Position numbers and translations under genes: made by a program. From assembly GCA_910585265.1 (NCBI GenBank), contig CAJUCA010000041.1, positions 1 to 27,825 on the forward strand: 27,825 nt of DNA, given 5' to 3'. Shown here piece after piece: positions 8,244-14,406 of the stretch (positions within the stretch are counted from its first letter, which is position 1; every line of letters starts with the position of its first letter). The stretch is from an uncultured Oscillospiraceae bacterium (GTDB taxonomy: Bacteria; Bacillota; Clostridia; Oscillospirales; Oscillospiraceae). A model generated the notes under the pieces. The model ran no database searches. It saw nothing but the letters and a program-made list of their open reading frames with translations, and was not told the DNA's origin.

Positions 8244-8288
8244 GCGCGCCCCGTGGGGAAATTCGGCGAAGGAGGCCGAAGGGCGCGC
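8244..8288 (-). promoter_or_regulatory. Structured leader hairpin upstream of the parE-like gene
   Basis: The outer arms GCGCGCCC (8244-8251) and GGGCGCGC (8281-8288) are exact inverses; inside, TTCGGC (8262-8267) pairs with GCCGAA (8275-8280). The structure lies in the predicted 5' leader between promoter and ATG. It matches no riboswitch I recognise, so only a possible regulatory or stabilising role is suggested. Confidence 0.35.
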
Positions 8289-8307
8289 AGGATATCCCTA
8301 ACAATAC

Positions 8308-8337
8308 AGTATACCGCAAAAGGGTGGGGGCAGTCAA
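8308..8337 (-). promoter_or_regulatory. Promoter of the parE-like gene
   Basis: On the minus strand, TTGACT (8332-8337) and TATACT (8308-8313) are separated by 18 bp, a near-consensus sigma-A promoter. The predicted start is about 90 bp upstream of ATG 8216. Confidence 0.8.
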
Positions 8338-8411
8338 GGGGCTGGGACCTTTGGCGGCCGTAAACCGGATGGAGAAACAGCCGGCGCGGTACCGGCGGAA
8401 GCATGGCGACG

Positions 8412-8436
8412 CCCCGGTCCCATGACCGGGGTTTTT
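8412..8436 (+). terminator. Hairpin with T5 tail, plus strand
   Basis: CCCCGGTC and its inverse flank a short loop and are followed by TTTTT. No plus-strand gene lies upstream, so the transcript it would end is unknown; it may be remnant or protect against antisense transcription. Confidence 0.5.
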
Positions 8437-8445
8437 CGTCCGCCG

Positions 8446-8488
8446 AAAAGCGGCCCGCCCGGGAAGTCCCCGGACAGGCCGCTTTTTT
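8446..8488 (-). terminator. Bidirectional terminator after the DUF1846 gene
   Basis: AAAAGCGGCC and GGCCGCTTTT form a strong stem with A- and T-runs on both sides, so it can act on either strand. It begins just beyond the DUF1846 stop codon at 8493. Confidence 0.8.
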
Positions 8489-8492
8489 GTCC

Positions 8493-10022
8493 TCATTTGT
8501 GGTAGAGCTGCTGGTTGCTCTGGTACTTCGGCGTGGAGGTGAGCCTCAGCCCCAGCCTGGCGTAGGTGGAGCTGTCCGCCGCCGACAGGATCACCGACGA
8601 ATGGGCCTCGCAGTCCCGGAGCTGATCCAGGCTATCCAACGCCCGGGCCGCCAGGGGCAGGGTGGCGGTGGAGATGGCCAGTGCGATGAGCACCTCGTCG
8701 CTGTGCAGGCGGGGGTTGCGGCTGCCCAGGTGGTCCACCTTCAGGGCCTGTATGGGCTCCATGGCCTCCCGGGTGATGAGGTGCTCCTTCCGCCCGATCC
8801 CCGCCAACGCCTTCAGCGCGTTGAGCAGGGCCGCCGCCGCCGCCCCCATCAGCTCGGAGGTCTTGCCCACGGCGATCCGCCCGTCGGGCAGCTGGATGGC
8901 GGCGGCGGGCTCGCCCCGCTCCTCCTCCATCTCCTCGGCGGCGGCGATGACGGGCCGCAGCTCCGGCCCCGCCTGGGCCTGCTTCATCAGCAGCTCCAGC
9001 TTGTACACGATCTCATCGCTGCCCTGCCCCCGGCGGCGGTCGCACTGGGCGGCGTAGTACCGCCGGACGATCTCCCGCTTGGCGGCTTCGCACACCGCCC
9101 CATCGTCGGCAATGCAGTTGCCCACCATGTTCACCCCCATGTCCGTGGGGGACTTGTAGGGGCTTTCCCCCATGATCTCCCCGAACATGGCCTGGAGGAC
9201 GGGGAACACCTCCACGTCCCGGTTGTAGTTCACCGTGGTCTCCCCATAGGCCTGGAGGTGGAAGGGGTCGATCATGTTCACGTCGTTGAGATCCGCCGTG
9301 GCCGCCTCATAGGCCAGGTTCACCGGGTGCTTCAGGGGCAGGTTCCAGATGGGGAAGGTCTCGAACTTGGCGTACCCCGCCCGCACCCCCCGGAGGTGGT
9401 GGTGGTAGAGCTGGGACAGGCAGGTGGCCATCTTCCCGGAGCCGGGGCCGGGGGCCGTCACCACCACCAGGGGCCGGTCCGTCTCAATGTAGTCGTTTTT
9501 GCCGAAGCCCTCCTCCGACACGATCCGGGCCACGTCATGGGGGTAGCCGGGGATGGGGTAGTGCAGGTACACCCGCACCCCCAGATCCTCCAGCCGCCGC
9601 TTGAACAGGTCGGCGGCGGGCTGGCCCGCGTACTGGGTGATGGCCACGCTGCCCACGTACAGCCCCTTCTCCCGGAAGGTGTCGATGAGCCGGAGCACGT
9701 CCTCGTCGTAGGTGATGCCCAGGTCCCCCCGCACCTTGTTCTGCTCGATGGCGGCGGCGTTGATGACGATCACCATCTCCACGCTGTCCCGCAGCTCCAG
9801 CAGCATCCGGATCTTGCTGTCCGGCGCGAAGCCGGGCAGCACCCGGGCGGCGTGGTGGTCGTCGAACAGCTTGCCGCCGAACTCCAGGTACAGCTTGCCG
9901 CCGAACTGGGCGATCCGCTCCCGAATCCGGGCGGACTGGGTTTCCAGATACTTCTGGTTGTCAAAGCCGATCTTGTTGCACATAAGCAGCGGGGCCGCCT
10001 GCGGCCCCTTCCCCCTCTCCAC
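8493..10022 (-). CDS. DUF1846 domain-containing protein
   Basis: The product is about 509 residues and matches the DUF1846 family end to end: IGFDNQKYLETQ near the N-terminus, GGKLYLEFGGKLFDDHHAARVLPGF, the nucleotide-binding-like VVVTAPGPGSGKMATCLSQ, GYAKFETFPIWNLPLKHPVNLAYEAATADL, SPTDMGVNMVG and DHLGSRNPRLHSDEVLIALA. The start is uncertain. GTG at 10022 has GGAGGA four to five bases upstream; ATG at 9983 (MCNKIGFD) fits the usual family N-terminus but has no good ribosome site and follows a GC hairpin. I give the GTG start. Biochemical function of the family is unknown, though the glycine-rich P-loop-like segment suggests nucleotide binding. It is monocistronic, with its own promoter and terminator. 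Confidence 0.9.
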   Translation of the reverse strand: MERGKGPQAAPLLMCNKIGFDNQKYLETQSARIRERIAQFGGKLYLEFGGKLFDDHHAARVLPGFAPDSKIRMLLELRDSVEMVIVINAAAIEQNKVRGDLGITYDEDVLRLIDTFREKGLYVGSVAITQYAGQPAADLFKRRLEDLGVRVYLHYPIPGYPHDVARIVSEEGFGKNDYIETDRPLVVVTAPGPGSGKMATCLSQLYHHHLRGVRAGYAKFETFPIWNLPLKHPVNLAYEAATADLNDVNMIDPFHLQAYGETTVNYNRDVEVFPVLQAMFGEIMGESPYKSPTDMGVNMVGNCIADDGAVCEAAKREIVRRYYAAQCDRRRGQGSDEIVYKLELLMKQAQAGPELRPVIAAAEEMEEERGEPAAAIQLPDGRIAVGKTSELMGAAAAALLNALKALAGIGRKEHLITREAMEPIQALKVDHLGSRNPRLHSDEVLIALAISTATLPLAARALDSLDQLRDCEAHSSVILSAADSSTYARLGLRLTSTPKYQSNQQLYHK

Positions 10023-10137
10023 GCATTCCTCCAGATGTTACCGCCGGACAAGCTCAAATGCGCCAAACCGGCGCGTTCCGCCCCGCGGCCCCGGCCCGCC
10101 GGACGGACAGGCCCCGGCCGCGCTTTTTACGCTCTCC

Positions 10138-10166
10138 ACTATAGCACAACCGGGGGCATTCGGCAA
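10138..10166 (-). promoter_or_regulatory. Promoter of the DUF1846 gene
   Basis: On the minus strand, TTGCCG (10161-10166) and TATAGT (10138-10143) are 17 bp apart. The predicted start lies about 110 bp upstream of the gene. Confidence 0.6.
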
Positions 10167-10188
10167 GGACAAATCCGCCCCCTCACGG

Positions 10189-10217
10189 CAAAACAGGGAG
10201 GGGCCAAGCCCCTCCCT
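10189..10217 (-). terminator. Terminator of the kduD-epimerase operon
   Basis: AGGGAGGGGC and GCCCCTCCCT form a strong stem at 10195-10217, followed on the minus strand by GTTTTG. It lies six bases beyond the epimerase stop codon. Confidence 0.75.
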
Positions 10218-10222
10218 GCCTG

Positions 10223-11077
10223 TCATACCTGAGCGTACAGCCCCTCCAGAAACTCCCGGGCCTGTACCGCGCTGTCGTTGGTGGTGTTCTCCAGGGTGGC
10301 CTGCACATAGGGCTTGTACCCCTTCAGAAAGCGCAGGATGGAGCGGTAATCCATCTCCCCCGTCCCGGCGGCGACGGCCCGCAGCCCGCCCTCCTCCCGG
10401 ACAAAGTCCTTCAGGTGGATCACCGCGATGTGCTCCCCCAGCTTTTCCATGGCGTCCTGGATGACCCGATCCCGGTGATCCGCGTTGCCGGAGTGCAGCA
10501 GGTTCACCGGGTCGAAAATGATCCGCAGGTTGGGGCTGCGGATGGCGTCCAGCACCGCCAATGCCCGGTCCGCGTCGCATACGATGTGCCGCCACACCGG
10601 CTCGATGGCCACCGACACCCCCCAGTGCTCCGCCCGCTCCACCACCGGGGCCAGGTTGCGGATGAAGGTGATCAGCGCGTCCCGGCTGTGGGTGTTGGCG
10701 TCCAGCCTGTACTGGGCGTTGGGCGCGCCTGTCTCGGTGCCTACCACCCCGGCCCCCAAAATGGCCGCCGTCCGCAGGTGCCCGTAGTAACGGCTCTGAA
10801 TATCCAGCAGCTGTTCGGGGTCCGGGTGGGCCAGGTTCAGATAGCACCCCAGTACCGCCGGGTCCAGGCCGAACCGGGCCAGCACCCGCTTCACATACAG
10901 GGCCAGCCCCTCGGTGAGGGCGCGACTATCGAAGTCCACCCCCCGGATCACCTTGCCCAGGGCCAGGTGGACGCAGGAAAAGCCCTCCGCCTGGGCCGTC
11001 TCCGCCCGGGCCTCCAGGGTCTGGGCCTCCGGGGCCAGGGCGGCGTTTACGTCGTGTAGTCTGATTCCGATCTGCAT
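10223..11077 (-). CDS. Sugar phosphate isomerase/epimerase family protein (xylose-isomerase-like TIM barrel)
   Basis: The 284-residue protein has the AP-endonuclease-2/xylose-isomerase-like TIM-barrel pattern. The four likely metal ligands are in family order: Glu159 (VAIEPVW), Asp189 (IIFDPVN), His221 (VIHLKDF) and Glu263 (ATLENT). Start at ATG 11077 is fixed by GGAGGA six bases upstream; the frame is open further but overlaps another ORF. It is the last gene of the kduD operon, so it probably isomerises or epimerises a sugar acid or keto-sugar feeding the KDG pathway. The exact substrate cannot be read from sequence; tagatose 3-epimerase-like or uronate-related roles are possible. Confidence 0.82.
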   Translation of the reverse strand: MQIGIRLHDVNAALAPEAQTLEARAETAQAEGFSCVHLALGKVIRGVDFDSRALTEGLALYVKRVLARFGLDPAVLGCYLNLAHPDPEQLLDIQSRYYGHLRTAAILGAGVVGTETGAPNAQYRLDANTHSRDALITFIRNLAPVVERAEHWGVSVAIEPVWRHIVCDADRALAVLDAIRSPNLRIIFDPVNLLHSGNADHRDRVIQDAMEKLGEHIAVIHLKDFVREEGGLRAVAAGTGEMDYRSILRFLKGYKPYVQATLENTTNDSAVQAREFLEGLYAQV

Positions 11078-11214
11078 GGCGCGTCCTCCTTTGCCGCCCG
11101 CCGGGGGCGTTTGACCAGGGCGGGCCGGGTCTTGTGGGTGGTCAGGGTGTCGTAATCGTCCCACAGGTAGCCCTTCACCCCGGCGTCCAGGGCCCGGAAG
11201 GCGGCGGTCTCCAT
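11047..11214 (-). CDS. 55-codon ORF coupled to kduD stop (unrecognised)
   Basis: The ATG at 11214 overlaps the kduD stop codon as TAATG, a classical coupling arrangement, and the ORF runs 55 residues (METAAFRALDAGVKGYLWDD...) into the first 31 bases of the epimerase gene in another frame. The N-terminal half looks protein-like (AFRALDAGVKGYLWDDYDTLTTHKTRPALVKRP); the tail is basic and low-complexity. I do not recognise it. It may be a small accessory protein or the head of a gene whose remainder was deleted when the epimerase became adjacent. No independent ribosome site is needed if coupled. Confidence that it is translated is moderate at best. Confidence 0.4.
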   Translation of the reverse strand: METAAFRALDAGVKGYLWDDYDTLTTHKTRPALVKRPRRAAKEDAPCRSESDYTT

Positions 11215-12008
11215 TACGGCTGCTTGCCGATATAGGCCAGGATGCCGCCGTCCACGTACAGGATGTGGCCGTTGACGAAGTCGGAGGCGGCGGAGGCCAG
11301 GAACACCGCGGGGCCGCCCAGGTCGGACGCCTCGCCCCAGCGGTTGGCGGGGGTTTTCGCCAGGATGAACTGGTCGAAGGGGTGCTTGGAGCCGTCGGGC
11401 TGAGGCTCCCGCAGGGGGGCGGTCTGGGGGGTGGCGATATAGCCGGGGCCGATGCCGTTGCACTGGATGTTGTACTGGCCGTACTCGCTGGCGATGTTTT
11501 TCGTCAGCATCTTCAGCCCGCCCTTGGCGGCGGCGTAGGCGGAAACGGTCTCCCGGCCCAGCTCGCTCATCATGGAGCAGATGTTGATGATCTTGCCGCC
11601 GCCCTTCTTGAGCATGGCGGGGATCACGGCCTTGCTGACGATAAACGGCGCGTTCAGATCCACGTCGATGACCTGGCGGAAGTCCTTGGCGGACATCTCC
11701 ACCATGGGAATGCGCTTGATGATGCCGGCGTTGTTCACCAGGATGTCGATGACGCCCACCTCTTGCTCGATCCGGGCCACCACGGCCTGCACCGCGTCCT
11801 CGTCCGTCACGTCGCACACGTAGCCGTGGGCGGTGATGCCCTGCTCGGCATAGGCGGCCACGCCCTTGTCCACCAGCTCCTGCTTGATGTCGTTGAACAC
11901 AATGGTGGCCCCCGCCTCCGCCAGAGCCGAAGCGATGGCGAAGCCGATGCCGTAGGACGCGCCGGTGACCAGGGCCACCTTGCCGTCCAGTCTGAATAAA
12001 TCGTTCAT
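11214..12008 (-). CDS. kduD: 2-dehydro-3-deoxy-D-gluconate 5-dehydrogenase / gluconate 5-dehydrogenase-like SDR
   Basis: This 264-residue classical short-chain dehydrogenase has the nucleotide motif TGASYGIG (15-22), NNAG (92-95) and catalytic Ser145, Tyr158 and Lys162 (YAAAK). It closely resembles streptococcal proteins called gluconate 5-dehydrogenase, including SMMSELGRETVSAYAAAKGG and a C-terminus HILYVDGGILAYIGKQP. KduD/DhuD enzymes interconvert a 2,5-diketo-3-deoxygluconate-type compound and KDG with NAD(P)H. Adjacency to KDG kinase and KDPG aldolase favours that role over gluconate oxidation; this is inference from context. ATG 12008 has GGAGGA seven bases upstream, and a consensus promoter lies at 12056-12084. 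It heads a three-ORF minus-strand operon. Confidence 0.88.
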   Translation of the reverse strand: MNDLFRLDGKVALVTGASYGIGFAIASALAEAGATIVFNDIKQELVDKGVAAYAEQGITAHGYVCDVTDEDAVQAVVARIEQEVGVIDILVNNAGIIKRIPMVEMSAKDFRQVIDVDLNAPFIVSKAVIPAMLKKGGGKIINICSMMSELGRETVSAYAAAKGGLKMLTKNIASEYGQYNIQCNGIGPGYIATPQTAPLREPQPDGSKHPFDQFILAKTPANRWGEASDLGGPAVFLASAASDFVNGHILYVDGGILAYIGKQP

Positions 12009-12055
12009 TGCGGGTTCCTCCTGAAATCAGCGGCTCTTGGCCGGATATTGACTCC

Positions 12056-12084
12056 ATCATAACCCGCCCCGCCGTTCATTTCAA
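12056..12084 (-). promoter_or_regulatory. Promoter of the kduD operon
   Basis: On the minus strand, TTGAAA (12079-12084) and TATGAT (12056-12061) are 17 bp apart. The same -10 hexamer and spacing are used by the divergent promoter at 12169-12197, suggesting joint control. Confidence 0.8.
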
Positions 12085-12091
12085 GAGGTTT

Positions 12092-12134
12092 TTCGCACAA
12101 TCTCCCGGCCCTGCTTTTATGCAGGGTGGCGAAA
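12092..12134. promoter_or_regulatory. Imperfect palindrome between divergent KDG promoters (candidate operator)
   Basis: CCCTGC (12109-12114) and GCAGGG (12121-12126) form an inverted repeat, with a wider TTTCGC (12092-12097) and GCGAAA pair around it. It lies between the two facing -35 regions, where one regulator could control both operons. No regulator gene is in the window. Confidence 0.35.
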
Positions 12135-12168
12135 CAGCCGGAGGCATCCCGGAAAAAGCCTCCATCCA

Positions 12169-12197
12169 TTGACATTCGGGCCGGAATGCTTTATGAT
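12169..12197 (+). promoter_or_regulatory. Promoter of the KDPG aldolase-KDG kinase operon
   Basis: TTGACA (12169-12174) and TATGAT (12192-12197) are 17 bp apart, a near-perfect sigma-A promoter. The predicted start is about 40 bp before ATG 12246. Confidence 0.85.
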
Positions 12198-12245
12198 AAT
12201 TCCGCTTTGATAACATACGAACCCCAAAAAGGAGGACTGATCACC

Positions 12246-12890
12246 ATGAACATCAGCGAGGCCATTTCCAGCATCGGCGTGGTGCCCGTGATCAAGCTGA
12301 ACCACCCGGAGCGGGACGCCGCTCCCCTGGCGAAGGCCCTGTGCGCCGGCGGGGTTCCGGTGGCGGAGGTCACCTTCCGGGCGGCGGGGGCCGCCACGGC
12401 CATTAAACTCATGGCCGAGGCCTGTCCCGAGATGCTGGTGGGCGCGGGCACCGTGCTCACCACGGATCAGGTGGACGAGGCCCTGGCGGCGGGGGCGAAA
12501 TTCATCGTCACCCCCGGCCTGGACCCGGATCTGGTGCGGTACTGCCAGTCCAAAAGCCTGCCCATCTTCCCCGGCTGCACCACCCCCACCGACTACCACA
12601 CGGCCTATAAGCTGGGGCTGGAGGTGCTGAAGTTCTTCCCCGCCGAGCAGTCCGGCGGGCTGGCGAAGATCAAGGCCATGTCCGCCCCCTTCCCCATGTT
12701 CAAGGTCATGCCCACCGGGGGCATCTCCCTGAAAAACCTGGCGGAGTACATCAAGGCCCCGGTGATCTGCGCCTGCGGCGGCTCCTACATGGTCACCGCC
12801 GACCTCATCGACAACAGCAGGTGGGATGAGATCACCGAGCTGTGCAAGAAATCCGTAGAAATCGTAAAGGAGGCCCGCAATCATGCCTAA
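12246..12890 (+). CDS. eda: Bifunctional-type KDPG/KHG aldolase
   Basis: This 214-residue class I aldolase cleaves 2-keto-3-deoxy-6-phosphogluconate to pyruvate and glyceraldehyde-3-phosphate. Family residues are present: Glu41 and Arg45 in EVTFR, the Schiff-base Lys129 in LKFFPAE, and FPGCTTPTDYHTAYKLG just before it; PTGGIS binds phosphate. Length is standard. ATG 12246 is chosen because AAGGAGG lies upstream at normal spacing; a longer open frame starting at 12126 crosses the promoter and is not used. The next gene, KDG kinase, overlaps by 8 bp, so the two are co-translated and perform consecutive steps. Some family members also act on 4-hydroxy-2-oxoglutarate; that cannot be decided here. 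Confidence 0.92.
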   Translation: MNISEAISSIGVVPVIKLNHPERDAAPLAKALCAGGVPVAEVTFRAAGAATAIKLMAEACPEMLVGAGTVLTTDQVDEALAAGAKFIVTPGLDPDLVRYCQSKSLPIFPGCTTPTDYHTAYKLGLEVLKFFPAEQSGGLAKIKAMSAPFPMFKVMPTGGISLKNLAEYIKAPVICACGGSYMVTADLIDNSRWDEITELCKKSVEIVKEARNHA

Positions 12891-13911
12891 AATCGTCACC
12901 TTCGGCGAGCTGATGATCCGGCTCCAGCCCTACAACTACGAGCGGTTTGTCCAGGTGGATCACCTGGAATTCACCTTCGGCGGCGGCGAGGCCAACGTGG
13001 CGGTGTCCCTGGCCAACTACGGCCTGGACGCGGCCTACGTCACCAAGCTCCCCGCCCACGCCATCGGGCAGGCGGCGGTGAACTCCCTGCGGCGGTACGG
13101 GGTAGACACCTCCATGATCGTCCGGGGCGGCGACCGGGTGGGCATCTACTTCAACGAGAAGGGCGCGTCCCAGCGGGGCAGCGTGTGCATCTACGATAGG
13201 GCCCACTCCGCCATCCAGGAGGCCACCACCGCCGACTTCGACTGGGACAAGATTTTCGAGGGCGTGGACTGGTTCCACTTCACCGGCATCACCCCGGCCC
13301 TGGGCCCCAACGTGGTGGAAATCTGTAAAGAAGCCTGCAAGACCGCCAAGGCCCACGGCGTCAAGATCTCCTGCGACCTGAACTACCGGGGCAAGCTGTG
13401 GACCCGGGATCAGGCCCGGGCCGCCATGACCGATCTGTGCCAGTACGTGGACGTGTGCATTTCCAACGAGGAGGATGCCAAGGACGTGTTCGGCATCGAG
13501 GCCGAGGCCACCGACATCTACGCCGGGTCGCTGAACCACGAGGGCTACAAGAGCGTTGCGAAGCAGCTCGCCGACAAGTTCGGCTTCGAGAAGGTGGCGA
13601 TTACCCTCCGGGAGAGCCACTCCGCCTTTGACAACGGCTGGAGCGCCATGCTGTACGATGTGGCGTCCGGCGAGTACTGCTTCTCCAAGAAGTACGAGCT
13701 GCACATCATCGACCGCGTGGGCGGCGGCGACTCCTTCGGCGGCGGGCTGATCTACTCCCTGCTGTCCGGCAAGTCCACTCAGGCGGCGGTGGAGTTCGCG
13801 GTGGCGGCGTCCGCGCTCAAGCACTCCATCGAGGGGGACTACAACATGGTCACCGTGGCCGAGGTGGAGAAGCTGGCCGGGGGCGACGGCTCCGGGCGCA
13901 TCCAGCGGTAA
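12883..13911 (+). CDS. kdgK: 2-dehydro-3-deoxygluconokinase (PfkB family)
   Basis: The 342-residue PfkB/ribokinase-family sugar kinase has the substrate-side glycine motif FGGGEANVAVSLA (32-44) and the C-terminal signature DRVGGGDSFGGG with catalytic base Asp283 and anion-hole glycines 280-282. Overall pattern (GELMIRLQP at the N-terminus, DLNYRGKLW mid-protein) is that of KDG kinases rather than fructokinases. It phosphorylates KDG to KDPG, the substrate of the overlapping upstream aldolase. AAAGGAGG inside the aldolase 3' end precedes ATG 12883. A strong terminator follows at 13933-13970, closing a two-gene operon. Confidence 0.9.
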   Translation: MPKIVTFGELMIRLQPYNYERFVQVDHLEFTFGGGEANVAVSLANYGLDAAYVTKLPAHAIGQAAVNSLRRYGVDTSMIVRGGDRVGIYFNEKGASQRGSVCIYDRAHSAIQEATTADFDWDKIFEGVDWFHFTGITPALGPNVVEICKEACKTAKAHGVKISCDLNYRGKLWTRDQARAAMTDLCQYVDVCISNEEDAKDVFGIEAEATDIYAGSLNHEGYKSVAKQLADKFGFEKVAITLRESHSAFDNGWSAMLYDVASGEYCFSKKYELHIIDRVGGGDSFGGGLIYSLLSGKSTQAAVEFAVAASALKHSIEGDYNMVTVAEVEKLAGGDGSGRIQR

Positions 13912-13932
13912 GCCGAGGCTGAACCCGCATTC

Positions 13933-13970
13933 AACCCCCCGTCCGGACGCTGTCCGGGCGGGGGGTTTCC
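13933..13970 (+). terminator. Terminator after kdgK
   Basis: AACCCCCCGTCCGGAC and its near-perfect inverse form a strong GC stem ending in GGTTTCC. It begins 22 bp after the kdgK stop. Confidence 0.8.
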
Positions 13971-14062
13971 TGTCCTCCTCCGCTGCCGGACAATCAGCGG
14001 CAAAAGAACGCAGAATCCGCAATGGATCTCCGCCCCCCTTCTGCTGTAAAATGCTCACAATC

Positions 14063-14386
14063 AGAACCTGTATTCATAGCCGAAGATGCCGTCGGGGCGA
14101 GGGATTTTTTCGCCAGACAAGGCGCGTTTTCGCAGGAATGCTTGGTGCATTTCAAGAAAACGCAGCGCGGTATGGCGGAAAAAGACCCGCCCAGACGGCG
14201 TTTGAGGTTGTGAGAAGCTGTACCAATAGCCGAAGTATTCAGATTCGCGAGTCAGAATTGCCGGTGGCAAGGCGAAAAATCGCGGGAATACTTTGTGTAT
14301 TTCAAGATTTTTCAACGCGGCCAGCGGCAATTCTGGCCGTTAAGCTGGGTGCTGAGGCGATTGGTACAGCTTCTGAATACAGGTTC
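14063..14386 (+). mobile_element. 161-bp MITE-like element type A, copy 2, interrupted by a type B element
   Basis: The ends AGAACCTGTATTCA (14063-14076) and TGAATACAGGTTC (14374-14386) are those of the intact copy at 5792-5952. Between 14212 and 14374 a complete type B element is inserted. Removing it together with one duplicated TG restores a 161-bp type A element. Confidence 0.75.
14213..14373 (+). mobile_element. 161-bp MITE-like element type B, copy 2 (nested in type A)
   Basis: The terminal repeats AGAAGCTGTACCAAT and ATTGGTACAGCTTC are identical to those of the copy at 5955-6115, and the interior differs at only about one position by eye. It is flanked by TG on both sides, a probable 2-bp target duplication within the host element. 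Confidence 0.78.
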
Positions 14387-14406
14387 TAAGATGGGAGGTT
14401 TGCGCC

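Larger units (their letters stand above)
13912..14406. repeat. Gap with terminator and nested 161-bp elements upstream of the GH94 gene
   Basis: No gene is visible. The gap holds the kdgK terminator, about 90 bp of unassigned sequence (13971-14062) with a possible weak -10 TAAAAT at 14047-14052, and then the nested mobile repeats 14063-14386, which end seven bases before the GH94 ribosome site. Confidence 0.65.
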
